A stretch of DNA of 36,373 nucleotides from Parafrankia sp. EUN1f (GTDB lineage Bacteria; Actinomycetota; Actinomycetes; Frankiales; Frankiaceae): assembly GCF_000177675.1 (NCBI RefSeq), contig NZ_ADGX01000085.1, forward strand, positions 1 to 36,373, read 5' to 3'. Both the position numbers and the translations under genes were made by a program. This document shows, in pieces, positions 1 through 7,460 of this stretch; the stretch's first letter is position 1, and every line of letters starts with the position of its first letter. The notes under the pieces were generated by a model. It ran no database searches, was not told the origin of the DNA, and saw nothing but the letters and a program-made list of their open reading frames with translations.

Positions 1-2
1 TG

Positions 3-1829
3 GCTGGGTCGGCGAGTCTGCGGAGCGGTATCCGTGTACTCGTCGTGATTTCCACGGTCGCCGTCGTCGTCATGCTCTCACTCGCGGTCTTCGCGGCGCT
101 GCGGGCCAGCGACGCCGCGGCCGAGCGCGGGGAGCGCCTCGACCCCGCGGCGACAACCACCGCTCTTCTGCTCGCTGACTTCGTCGCCCAGGAGAGCGCG
201 GTCCGCGGGTACGTGATCACCGGGCAGGAGTCCCTGCTCGAGCGTTACACCCGGGCCGACCTCACCATCCCCCGCCAGATGAACCGCCTGCAACTGCTGC
301 TGGCGGACTTTCCGGACCTGATCGGGGGAACCGTCGCCGTCGAGTCGGCCTACCAGGCCTGGCGCAGCGAGGTCGCCGAGCCCGAGATCGCCGCCACGAA
401 GGCCGGCGACCTCCAGCGCGCTCGGGAGATCGAGACGGCCAGCGGCCGGGTGCGGTTCAGCGAGCTGCAGACCAGCGTGGCGAACCTCGGTACGGCGATC
501 GACGCCGAGCAGACGGCCGCGTCCGGGCGGGTGGAGAGCTCCGCCGTTCTGCTTCTCAGCTCCCTGGCGACTGCCGCGGTCGTGATTCTCGGCGTCGTCA
601 TCACCGTCCTCACCGTGCTGCGAAGGTGGCTGCTGCGGCCTATCGACGCGCTGCGCCGGGCGGTGAACGCCGTCGCGGCCGGCCGCTACGACACCCGGGT
701 CCCGGAGGTCGGCCCGTCGGAGATCGTGGAGCTCGCGGGCAACATCGACGCCATGCGCGCGCAGCTCGTCCAGCTGGTGCGGCAGAACGAGCGTTCGTGG
801 GAGGCACTGGCGCAGGAGGGCCCGGCGGTGATCGCGCTTCGGGACGCGCTCACCCCGTCTGTCCTGCACGCGCCCGGGCTGCTGCTGCGGGGGCGGGTCG
901 ATCCCGCCCGTGGCGAGCTCGCCGGTGACTGGTACGACTCCTTCGAGCTCGCCGACGGCCGGCTCGGGATCGTCGTCGGCGACGTCTCCGGCCATGGCGC
1001 GGTGGCCGGTGTCTTCGCGTTGCGTCTCAAGCAGCTGCTCGACGCCGCGCTCGCCCGGGGCGCCGATCCCGGCCCGGCGATCGAATGGGTCGTGAACAGC
1101 CTCGGGGAGACCGACGAGATGTTCGCCACCGCGATCGTCGCGGTGGTGGACCCCGCGACCGGGGAGGTCCGGATCGCGAACGCGGGCCATCCGGACGCGC
1201 TGCTGCTGCGGCGGACGAGAGTCCCGGACGGTCCGAGGGCGGCGGCGACCGGGCTCGAGTCGGGGCCCGTCGCGCGGCCGGGGGAGCGGCGGCCCGGGAA
1301 CGGGACCGGGCCGACCGGAGACGATCAGGAACCCGCACCCGTACCCGCGGCCGGCGGCACCGTGAGCGCGGCAGGCGAAGACGGACGGAAGGTCGGCCCG
1401 TCGTCGGGCACCCAGGCCGCCAGGACCGGCACCAAGGTGCCCGCGGCAGGCGGGGTGACCAATGGTGACGGTGCGGACACGGCCGCGGAGCGCCTTCCGG
1501 CGCTCCGCAGTCGTGCCGAGGTGACCCGCCTCGGTGCGACCGGCCCCATGATGTCGAGCCTGGTCGCCTCGGGCGGTGCCTGGCGCACCGAAGCCCGGTG
1601 GCTGGAACCCGGCGACGTCCTGTTCGTCTACACCGACGGCCTGGTGGAGGCCCGCGATGGCGCGAACCACCAGTTCGGTCTGGACAGGCTGGTCGCCGAG
1701 CTGCTGCGGCTCGCGGACCGCGGCCCGGCCGAGCTGCTCGACGACGTCTTCGAGGTCGTGCGCAGGCATGCTCCGGGACGTCCGAGCGATGACCGCACAG
1801 CGATCGTCATCGCCCGCACCACCCGCTGA
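3..1829 (+). CDS. CHASE3-HAMP-SpoIIE (PP2C-type) membrane phosphatase, 5' end at window edge
   Basis: This is a membrane-bound serine/threonine phosphatase of the SpoIIE/RsbU kind, a family that usually dephosphorylates anti-sigma-factor antagonists. The frame is open from the window edge. Bases 1-2 (TG) could be the end of a start codon at position 0, so the gene may be almost complete; the first internal start is GTG at 45. Numbering from that GTG, a membrane segment lies near residues 5-20, a CHASE3-like extracellular sensor at about 35-150 (QESAVRGYVITGQ), a second membrane segment at about 165-190, a HAMP linker at about 192-245, and the phosphatase domain from about 270 to the end. The metal-binding acidic residues are visible in GDWYDSF and GDVSGHG. 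An Ala/Gly/Pro-rich stretch of about 105 residues (about 390-495) interrupts the phosphatase domain between NAGHPDALLLRR and LGATGPMMSS. The stimulus and target are not evident, and no anti-sigma gene is adjacent. Confidence 0.9.
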   Translation, partial: AGSASLRSGIRVLVVISTVAVVVMLSLAVFAALRASDAAAERGERLDPAATTTALLLADFVAQESAVRGYVITGQESLLERYTRADLTIPRQMNRLQLLLADFPDLIGGTVAVESAYQAWRSEVAEPEIAATKAGDLQRAREIETASGRVRFSELQTSVANLGTAIDAEQTAASGRVESSAVLLLSSLATAAVVILGVVITVLTVLRRWLLRPIDALRRAVNAVAAGRYDTRVPEVGPSEIVELAGNIDAMRAQLVQLVRQNERSWEALAQEGPAVIALRDALTPSVLHAPGLLLRGRVDPARGELAGDWYDSFELADGRLGIVVGDVSGHGAVAGVFALRLKQLLDAALARGADPGPAIEWVVNSLGETDEMFATAIVAVVDPATGEVRIANAGHPDALLLRRTRVPDGPRAAATGLESGPVARPGERRPGNGTGPTGDDQEPAPVPAAGGTVSAAGEDGRKVGPSSGTQAARTGTKVPAAGGVTNGDGADTAAERLPALRSRAEVTRLGATGPMMSSLVASGGAWRTEARWLEPGDVLFVYTDGLVEARDGANHQFGLDRLVAELLRLADRGPAELLDDVFEVVRRHAPGRPSDDRTAIVIARTTR

Positions 1830-1998
1830 GCCGGCCGGGGACGGCGGCCGGACGGTTTGGTGCGCCGCAAACCTCCGCCGGCGTATCCGCCTCCGCGTCG
1901 CGGGGGACCAAGTGGGGCAGAACGGTCATTTCGTGCTGTCGGTTGAGCGATCGTGGTGTTGAGGCGTTACGAGATCTTCGCCGGGTACATGTCCGACC

Positions 1999-2760
1999 AT
2001 GACTGATGAGTCCGGTTCCCTCCTGCAGGGAACAGCCGCCCCCGACGAGGGTGGTTCCGGCTCGCGGGAGGAACCTGGAGCCACGCGGCGCCTGCGTGGT
2101 CCACGGCGGCCGCGGTTCCGGTTCAGCCCCGTACGTCTGATCGCCTACGTCGTGCTGGCCGTGCTCGTGCTGGCGGGAGCCGCCGCTGTCACCGGCTGGC
2201 GGCCCTCGATCCCCAACCCCTTCGCGGAGCGCACCATCGACCGCAGCTCACCGGCGGTGCTGCGGTCGCTCGAGGACCTCAGCGAGTACCACGCCGGGAG
2301 CGCCCACCTGGAGGTCGTGGTCGACCTCGAGGACGACAGCCGCTGGATCCCGTCGGCGTTGCGCGGTGAACGCACCCTGTTCGTCGGAGTCGGCAGTGTC
2401 GACGCCGTCGTCGACTTCGGCGCGCTTGGTGAGGACGCCGTCGTCGTCTCCGCGGACCGGCGCTCCGTGACCATCAGCCTGCCCGCGCCCACACTGTCGG
2501 AGCCACACCTCGATCTCGACAAGAGCTACGTGGTTGCCCGCCAGCGCGGTGCGCTTGACCGGGTGGGTGGCCTGTTCGGCGGTCAGAGCAACGACTCGGA
2601 GCTCTACAAGGTCGCGTCGACGAAGATCGGTGAGGCGGCTCAGACAGACGGTCAGGTGCTCGAGCTCGCGAAGACGAACACGACGGCCATGCTGCGTGGC
2701 CTGCTCGGCGCGCTCGGCTTCACCAACGTCACGGTGAACTACGCGACGGATCCGCGCTAG
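1999..2760 (+). CDS. DUF4230 family membrane-anchored protein
   Basis: The product has 253 aa. After a charged, low-complexity N-terminus (about 1-45) comes one membrane segment (about 48-68, LIAYVVLAVLVLAGAAAV), then a soluble domain matching the DUF4230 pattern: SSPAVLRSLEDLSEYHA, a VVDLEDDSRWIPS segment, then GERTLFVGVGSVDAVVDF. The family has no assigned biochemical role that I know of. In actinobacteria it is a single-pass protein with the domain probably outside the membrane. The ATG at 1999 is the first start and has no clear Shine-Dalgarno; a poor -10-like TACATG lies 7 nt upstream. A strong hairpin terminator follows at 2815-2853, so the gene is probably monocistronic. Confidence 0.82.
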   Translation: MTDESGSLLQGTAAPDEGGSGSREEPGATRRLRGPRRPRFRFSPVRLIAYVVLAVLVLAGAAAVTGWRPSIPNPFAERTIDRSSPAVLRSLEDLSEYHAGSAHLEVVVDLEDDSRWIPSALRGERTLFVGVGSVDAVVDFGALGEDAVVVSADRRSVTISLPAPTLSEPHLDLDKSYVVARQRGALDRVGGLFGGQSNDSELYKVASTKIGEAAQTDGQVLELAKTNTTAMLRGLLGALGFTNVTVNYATDPR

Positions 2761-2814
2761 CACCTTCGGGGCGGCGCCCACTTTTCCGGCGGGAGCCCTT
2801 CCAGACGGTGTCGG

Positions 2815-2853
2815 CGGCCCCAGAACCCCAGCGTGTGAGGGGTTCTGGGGCCG
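2815..2853 (+). terminator. 15-bp perfect hairpin after the DUF4230 gene
   Basis: A perfect inverted repeat pairs 2815-2829 (CGGCCCCAGAACCCC) with 2839-2853 around a 9-nt loop. It begins 54 nt after the stop codon. No T-run follows, as is common for terminators in high-G+C actinobacteria. Confidence 0.75.
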
Positions 2854-3190
2854 TTCGCGTACCCGGCGGCGGTGCCCGCCGCGACCAGCCGGATGGCCGG
2901 ACGTGGCTTTTCTCACCGTGCCGTGAGGTTTGCCGCTCGTCCACGCCGTAACGCCGTTGACCGCGGTGTGCCCGCTCCGGCCGAGCGGAAGCAGGGGGTC
3001 CTGGGACGCCGCCGCTGTCGCAGGCGCGCTGTCGCAGGCGCTGGCGCTGGGGGTGGGTGCGCCGGTCGGGTGCGCTCCCGGAGTTTGCCGCCCGGATCGG
3101 GGATTCCGGTCGGAGGACCAACGTTCGACAGGACAGAGCGAATGATGGGATGGTTTCCGTCACCATCGGTATGCAGGTTCCTGAGTGCAC
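2854..3190. other. Gene-poor stretch upstream of hsp20
   Basis: Nothing coding is convincing here. Open frames exist on both strands, but their translations are Arg/Pro-rich, lack domains, and show no consistent third-position G/C preference. The region probably holds only the hsp20 upstream region. Confidence 0.55.
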
Positions 3191-3220
3191 TTGCGTTCGT
3201 AAGGTTGAGCCACCTAGACT
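3191..3220 (+). promoter_or_regulatory. Promoter of hsp20
   Basis: TTGCGT at 3191-3196 and TAGACT at 3215-3220 are separated by 18 nt and fit a housekeeping -35/-10 pair. The -10 is covered by the HAIR-like operator at 3204-3224. The hsp20 start codon is 82 nt downstream. Confidence 0.5.
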
Positions 3221-3224
3221 CAGG
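3204..3224 (+). promoter_or_regulatory. HAIR-like HspR operator upstream of hsp20
   Basis: The half-sites GTTGAGC (3204-3210) and ACTCAGG (3218-3224) are separated by exactly 7 nt. The published HAIR element is CTTGAGT, 7 nt, ACTCAAG, so 11 of 14 half-site bases match with the spacing intact. It overlaps the putative -10 TAGACT, as expected for repression by HspR and release during heat stress. The hspR gene is not in this window. Confidence 0.6.
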
Positions 3225-3302
3225 AACGTGTCAGGGCGGGTCAGAGGGCCTGACAACGCGAGGCTTCACCAGAGGTCCCGCCCGGAGGGGAGTCACACGA
3301 CA

Positions 3303-3875
3303 ATGAGCACCTACCTGTGGGACCCGTTTGCCGCGTTCGAGCGCATGGACCGTGAGTTCAACGAGATCGTCCGGCGCTCCTGGGGCTCGCGGGACCGTGC
3401 TGTCCGTCCGCTGCGCGCCGTGCCCCGGCCGCAGGGCGTCGTTGCCCGGCCGCAGAACGTCGTGCCGTCGGCCGACGTCCTGGTTGACGGTGACGATGTT
3501 CTGATCAACCTGGAGCTGCCGGGCGTCGACGTCGAGAAGGACGTGATGGTGGAGATCGACCGCGGGGCGCTGGTCGTCCGCGGTGAGCGTTCCTCCGAGG
3601 AGGAGGAGACCGTGAACGGTCGGGTCCACCGGGAGCGCTGGCACGGCTCGTTCCGTCGTGAGTTCGCGCTGCCGGAGAACGTGGACGCGACGGCGATCAG
3701 CGCGCGTTACGACCGCGGTGTGCTGACCGTCCGGCTCGCCGGCGCGGCGGCCGCGCCGCGTAGCACCCGGATCCCGGTGGCCGCGGCGGCCGTGGTCGGG
3801 GCGCTCCCGACCGTGCGGGACGACGCCGGAGCGGGCGCCGAGGCGGCGCACGGCGACGAGCGCGCCGCTTCCTGA
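3303..3875 (+). CDS. Hsp20 / alpha-crystallin family small heat-shock protein
   Basis: This is an ATP-independent holdase of 190 aa that binds unfolding proteins in the cytoplasm. The N-terminus (STYLWDPFAAFERMDREFNEIV) is typical of bacterial Hsp20. The alpha-crystallin domain runs from about residue 55 to 150, with PSADVLVDGDDVLINLELPGVDVEKD, then GERSSEEEE, then FRREFALPENVD and the closing GVLTVRL motif. A low-complexity Ala/Gly tail follows. The frame is open well upstream, but ATG 3303 is chosen because GGAGGGG (3284-3290) precedes it and homology begins there. The HAIR-like element over its promoter suggests heat control by HspR, and a strong hairpin follows the gene. Confidence 0.93.
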   Translation: MSTYLWDPFAAFERMDREFNEIVRRSWGSRDRAVRPLRAVPRPQGVVARPQNVVPSADVLVDGDDVLINLELPGVDVEKDVMVEIDRGALVVRGERSSEEEETVNGRVHRERWHGSFRREFALPENVDATAISARYDRGVLTVRLAGAAAAPRSTRIPVAAAAVVGALPTVRDDAGAGAEAAHGDERAAS

Positions 3876-3891
3876 CCGATCCGCGAGCGTT

Positions 3892-3922
3892 CCCGGCCGG
3901 CCGGTGGCCCCGGCCGGCCGGG
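3892..3922 (+). terminator. Hairpin terminator after hsp20
   Basis: CCCGGCCGGCCGG (3892-3904) pairs perfectly with 3910-3922 across a 5-nt loop, starting 16 nt after the hsp20 stop. The core is itself palindromic, so it may act in both directions between hsp20 and the converging xth gene. Confidence 0.65.
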
Positions 3923-4078
3923 GCCACGCGGCGCCGCGCGAGATGCCGCGCGTGGCGGCAGTCGATGAAGCAGGAAAACCTGCCCGCGAGGGTGGGGAGC
4001 CCGGCCTTCAGGCCAGGGAGGGTGTCAGGTCGTGGTGCTTCGGCGTCGCGGTGTCAGGTCAGGTGGTTGCGCGGCCGG

Positions 4079-4969
4079 TCAGGACGCACCCCGGCGAAGG
4101 GCGCCTCCCGCGCGGGATGACGAGCCGCGAGAGGACGACCCGCGCGCCGAGGGCGGCGGGACCATCGGCCCGACGTCGCCGTCGGGCGCCTCGTCCAGGT
4201 CGACGACGACCGGGGCGTGGTCGCTGGTGCCGGTGCCCTTGCGGGCCGCCCGGTCGACCCACACCGCGCGGGTGCGGCCGGCCACATCCGCCGTCGCCAG
4301 TGCCAGGTCGATGCGCATCCCGTAGTTCTTGGGGAAGCAGAGCTGGCGGTAGTCCCAGTACGTGTAGACCGTCTCCTCTGGCCATCTCGCGCGCATCAGA
4401 TCGACCAGGCCGGCGCCGTGCAGCTCGCCGAGCGCGGCACGCTCGGCCTCGGTGACATGGGTCGCGCCCTCGAAGGCGGCGATGTCCCACACGTCGGCAT
4501 CGGTCGGCGCGATGTTGAAGTCGCCCAGTGTCATCACCGGCCCCGCCGGAGCGAGCTCGCCGACCACGTCGCGCAGCGCGGCCAGCCAGGCCAGCTTGTA
4601 GGCGTAGTGGGGGTCGTCGACCGTGCGGCCGTTCGGCACGTACAACGACCAGACCCGGATGCCTCCGCAGGTCGCGGCGATCGCCCGGGGCTCGGGCTTC
4701 GGGAAGCCCGGATCGCCCGGGAGCCCGCGCTGAACGTCGTCCAGCCCCGCCCTGGACAGGATCGCCACGCCGTTCCAACGCCCGTCGCCGTGGTGGGCCA
4801 CCCGATAGCCGCGGCGGAAGAGGTCCTCGTCGAACAGCTCCAGGAAGGCGTCGTCCGCGAGCTTGGTCTCCTGCAGGCACACCACGTCGGGACTCGCACG
4901 GTCGAGCCATTCGATCAGGCGGGACTGCCGGGCCTTGGCCGAGTTGATGTTCCAGGTCGCGATCCGCAC
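4079..4969 (-). CDS. xth: Exodeoxyribonuclease III (AP endonuclease, ExoA/Xth family)
   Basis: This base-excision repair nuclease cleaves DNA at abasic sites and trims damaged 3' ends. The 296-aa product shows the family landmarks in order: an N-terminal TWNINS, the metal-ligand glutamate in CLQETKL, the YVPNGR region, GDFNIAPTDADV with the catalytic Asp/Asn, and the terminal SDHAPV with the active-site Asp-His. The last 30 or so residues are a Ser/Arg/Gly-rich extension beyond the usual end. The start is GTG at 4967-4969. No Shine-Dalgarno precedes it, but a TACCGT hexamer lies 8 nt upstream, so the mRNA is probably leaderless. It is divergent from the lipoprotein gene across about 70 bp. 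Confidence 0.93.
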   Translation of the reverse strand: MRIATWNINSAKARQSRLIEWLDRASPDVVCLQETKLADDAFLELFDEDLFRRGYRVAHHGDGRWNGVAILSRAGLDDVQRGLPGDPGFPKPEPRAIAATCGGIRVWSLYVPNGRTVDDPHYAYKLAWLAALRDVVGELAPAGPVMTLGDFNIAPTDADVWDIAAFEGATHVTEAERAALGELHGAGLVDLMRARWPEETVYTYWDYRQLCFPKNYGMRIDLALATADVAGRTRAVWVDRAARKGTGTSDHAPVVVDLDEAPDGDVGPMVPPPSARGSSSRGSSSRAGGALRRGAS

Positions 4970-4977
4970 ACTGTCAG

Positions 4978-4983
4978 ACGGTA
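4978..4983 (-). promoter_or_regulatory. -10 hexamer of leaderless xth promoter
   Basis: On the minus strand TACCGT ends 8 nt before the GTG start of xth, and no ribosome binding site lies between. That spacing places the transcription start at or next to the start codon. Confidence 0.45.
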
Positions 4984-5037
4984 GTCCTCACCTGCGACAG
5001 ATCCACGCGTGGACCGCATCGTGACATCCTCGACGTC

Positions 5038-5475
5038 ATGATGCGGATTTCGGCTCCCCACAGGAGTCTGCTCCCGGGCAGGTCGGGTCTGGGCGTGGCC
5101 ATCGCGGTCGCCGCCGGCGCGGCCGGGCTCGTCGGCTGCGACCAGGTCTCGGAGGAGACCAGGGCGGCCGGGGCCACCGTGCTGTGCTCCCAGATCAGGA
5201 TCGAGCCCAGCGAGATCGAGCAGAACCCGGACGCGGCGCGCCTCGTCGCACTCGTCGTCCGGGATCTCGCGCCTGAGGAGAACATCCGCAGCCTCGCCGG
5301 CCGCGTCGCGGACGATCCCACCGTGCTCAGCCCGCGCGCCCAGCTCGCGGACTGGGTCGCCGACCGCTGCGGCGGTGCGATCGGCGGCGCGGGTACCGGA
5401 GGCGGGGCGGGCACCGGCGGCGGTACGTCGGTCGACGGCGACGATCCGGTCGGCGATGACCGTGGGGACGACTAG
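5038..5475 (+). CDS. Small putative lipoprotein
   Basis: The 145-aa product has an N-terminal signal peptide with basic residues, a hydrophobic stretch (about 17-33) and a lipobox LVGC with Cys34, so it is probably an outer-leaflet lipoprotein. The mature part is acidic, with two more cysteines (in VLCSQ and DRCGG) that could pair, and ends in a Gly-rich, Asp-rich tail. I do not recognise a domain. ATG 5038 and ATG 5041 are adjacent, and either could be used. Its 3' end overlaps the start of the downstream RibD-like gene by 20 bp, suggesting translational coupling. Confidence 0.7.
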   Translation: MMRISAPHRSLLPGRSGLGVAIAVAAGAAGLVGCDQVSEETRAAGATVLCSQIRIEPSEIEQNPDAARLVALVVRDLAPEENIRSLAGRVADDPTVLSPRAQLADWVADRCGGAIGGAGTGGGAGTGGGTSVDGDDPVGDDRGDD

Positions 5476-6184
5476 CGCCCCGGGCGTGCCGGTCCGTCCC
5501 CACGTGGTGCTGAGCTGCGCGATGTCGCTGGACGGCCGGATCGACGACTGCTCGCCGAGCCGGCTGATCCTGTCGAGCCCCGCGGATCTCGACCGGGTGG
5601 ACGAGGTCCGGGCCGGATGCGACGCGATCCTGGTCGGCGCCGGCACCGTGCGGCGCGACGATCCCGGGCTCGCCGTCCGTTCGCAGCGCCGGCGCGACGC
5701 GCGGACAGCGGCGGGGCGTACCCCGACTCCACTGCGGGCTGTCCTGACCCGTGAAGGCGACCTCGACCCGGCGGCGCGCATCTTCCGCGACGGTGCGGAC
5801 AGAGTCGTCTACCGGGCGACCGCCGGCGCGTCCGGTGAGGCCGCTGCGTCCGGTGGCGCCGCGGCCTCACCCCTGGCGGCGGTGGCGACAGTGGTCGATC
5901 TCCCTGAGCCTCCGCTGGCGAGTCTCCTGCGGGACCTGACCGGCCGCGGGGTTCGGCGGCTGCTGGTCGAGGGGGGCACCACGATCCACACCGCGTTTCT
6001 CACCGCTGGACTGGTGGATGAGCTGCACCTGGTGGTGGCGCCGTTCTTCGTCGGTGAAGCGGCCGCCCCGACGTTCGTCGGCCCGGGCAGCTTTCCGTTC
6101 GACGCGGCGCACCGGCTCCAGCTCGCCGAGGTCAGCCAGCTCGGCGACGTCGTCCTCCTGCGCTATCTGACGCCGCAGGGCTGA
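5456..6184 (+). CDS. RibD C-terminal (dihydrofolate reductase-like) domain reductase
   Basis: The 242-aa product is a stand-alone RibD_C-type NADPH-dependent reductase. Family signatures are CAMSLDGRI near the N-terminus, an ILVGAGTVRRDDPGL segment, and RRLLVEGGTTIHTAFL in the nucleotide-binding region, followed by VDELHLVVAPFFVG. In riboflavin synthesis such domains reduce the pyrimidine intermediate. This copy lacks a deaminase domain and has no rib genes nearby, so its substrate is uncertain. ATG 5456 is chosen because homology begins just after it; the frame is open upstream inside the lipoprotein gene, which it overlaps by 20 bp. A short Ala/Ser/Gly insertion lies near residues 122-140. 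Confidence 0.82.
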   Translation: MTVGTTSAPGVPVRPHVVLSCAMSLDGRIDDCSPSRLILSSPADLDRVDEVRAGCDAILVGAGTVRRDDPGLAVRSQRRRDARTAAGRTPTPLRAVLTREGDLDPAARIFRDGADRVVYRATAGASGEAAASGGAAASPLAAVATVVDLPEPPLASLLRDLTGRGVRRLLVEGGTTIHTAFLTAGLVDELHLVVAPFFVGEAAAPTFVGPGSFPFDAAHRLQLAEVSQLGDVVLLRYLTPQG

Positions 6185-6257
6185 GCGCCCGGTCCTGTGC
6201 GCCGGTCACGCGCGGCCGGTCCGCGCTCCGGCTGATCGCCGCGCTGGTTCCCGCCTA

Positions 6258-6320
6258 TGAGACCCGCAGCGCGGATGTCGTGACTGTCCTGAGACCCGCG
6301 GCGCGGATGTCGTGACTGTC
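6258..6320. repeat. Two-copy tandem repeat, 32-bp period
   Basis: A 31-bp segment at 6258-6288 is repeated at 6290-6320 with a single mismatch and one base between the copies. The unit contains GCGCGGATGTCGTGACTGTC. It lies in the intergenic region between the RibD-like gene and the DUF1206 gene. Confidence 0.85.
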
Positions 6321-6429
6321 GCCACGGGCTGATCGTCATGGTCCTGTTTGCTGTTTTGTGGCCTTCCTGCCGGGCATGCGGGGTACGGGCGTTGTGCCGG
6401 GAACCGAACCGTATTGTCGGGAGGCGATC

Positions 6430-7293
6430 GTGTCCGTACACAGCGTCACGCAGGCGGGGCGCCAGGTGGTATCCGCTGGCGAGAGCGCGGCGCGCCGCAC
6501 GCGGCACAGCCGGGCGACGGACCTCACCGCCCGGCTGGGCTTTGTGGCCCGCGGTGTGGTCTACCTGCTCATCGGGGTTCTCGCGACCCAGATCGCCCGC
6601 GGGAACCCCGATGAACAGGCGAACCGGCAGGGGGCGCTGCGCGAGATAGCGGACAAGCCCTTCGGAACCGGTCTGCTCGTCCTGATCGCGGTGGGATTCG
6701 CCGGGTACGCGCTGTGGCGGCTGCTGGAGGGTGTGGTCGGCCACCGCGAGGAGACCGACGCGAAGAAGCGGGCCGTAAAGCGGGCTGTGTCCGTCATCAG
6801 GGGCGTGATCTATCTGGTCATCACCGGCAGCACCATCGCGTTCCTCGCCTCGGACGGGTCCAGCTCCGGCTCCGGCTCTGGGGAGCCCGCCCCCTACACG
6901 GCGCGGGTGATGGCGCACAGTGGCGGGCGATGGCTGGTGGGAGCCGTCAGCCTTGTGGTCGTCGGCGTCGGCGTCGGCATGCTCGTCAAAGGACTGACCA
7001 CCGGGTTCGAGGAGAAGCTGAAGCGAGCGCAGATGGGGCCCGCGCTGCTCGGCGCCGCCCGGCGCGTCGGGCAGGTCGGCTACCTCGCGCGCGGCGTCGT
7101 GTTCGGGCTCGCCGGAGTGTTCGTCGTGAAGGCCGCTGTCGATTTCGACCCCGACGAGGCCAAGGGCTTCGACGGCACGCTCCGGTCGATCGCAGACCAG
7201 GCCTATGGCCAGGTGCTGCTCGCCTGCTGCGCGGCGGGGCTTGCCCTGTTCGGCGCCTACTCGTTCATCGAGGCCCGTTACCGCAGACTCTGA
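6430..7293 (+). CDS. DUF1206 family multi-pass membrane protein
   Basis: The 287-aa product contains three copies of the DUF1206 unit, each with paired membrane segments: LGFVARGVVYLLIGVL (about 38-55), AVSVIRGVIYLVITGSTI (about 118-137) and VGQVGYLARGVVFGLAGVFV (about 215-235). The repeated ARGVVY/F element is the family hallmark. About six membrane helices are expected; the function is unknown. A Ser/Gly-rich loop follows the fourth helix. GTG 6430 is preferred over the upstream ATG 6358 because GGGAGG (6419-6424) is correctly placed before it and residues before it are not family-like. The tandem 32-bp repeat lies about 110 bp upstream. Confidence 0.85.
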   Translation: MSVHSVTQAGRQVVSAGESAARRTRHSRATDLTARLGFVARGVVYLLIGVLATQIARGNPDEQANRQGALREIADKPFGTGLLVLIAVGFAGYALWRLLEGVVGHREETDAKKRAVKRAVSVIRGVIYLVITGSTIAFLASDGSSSGSGSGEPAPYTARVMAHSGGRWLVGAVSLVVVGVGVGMLVKGLTTGFEEKLKRAQMGPALLGAARRVGQVGYLARGVVFGLAGVFVVKAAVDFDPDEAKGFDGTLRSIADQAYGQVLLACCAAGLALFGAYSFIEARYRRL

Positions 7294-7460
7294 CATCCTT
7301 CGTGTTCCGGACCTCGGCGAGATGCGCAGTCGAGCCGGCCGACCGTCCTGGTTCCGGTGGTGGGCTTCGTGCCCGGTCACCTTCCAGACAAGTCGGGGTT
7401 GGGTAGAGAATCGGTGTGATCAAGTAGGCGGAACATTCGTGGCGGGCAAGGGAGCAACCG

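Noticed and set aside
78-1769. Long minus-strand open frame of 563 codons opposite the PP2C gene
   Set aside because: It is the antisense shadow of a clear phosphatase gene; its translation is His/Arg/Pro-rich with no domain.
2872-3306. Plus-strand open frame ahead of hsp20
   Set aside because: No ribosome site, no domain, and it overlaps the hsp20 promoter and operator.
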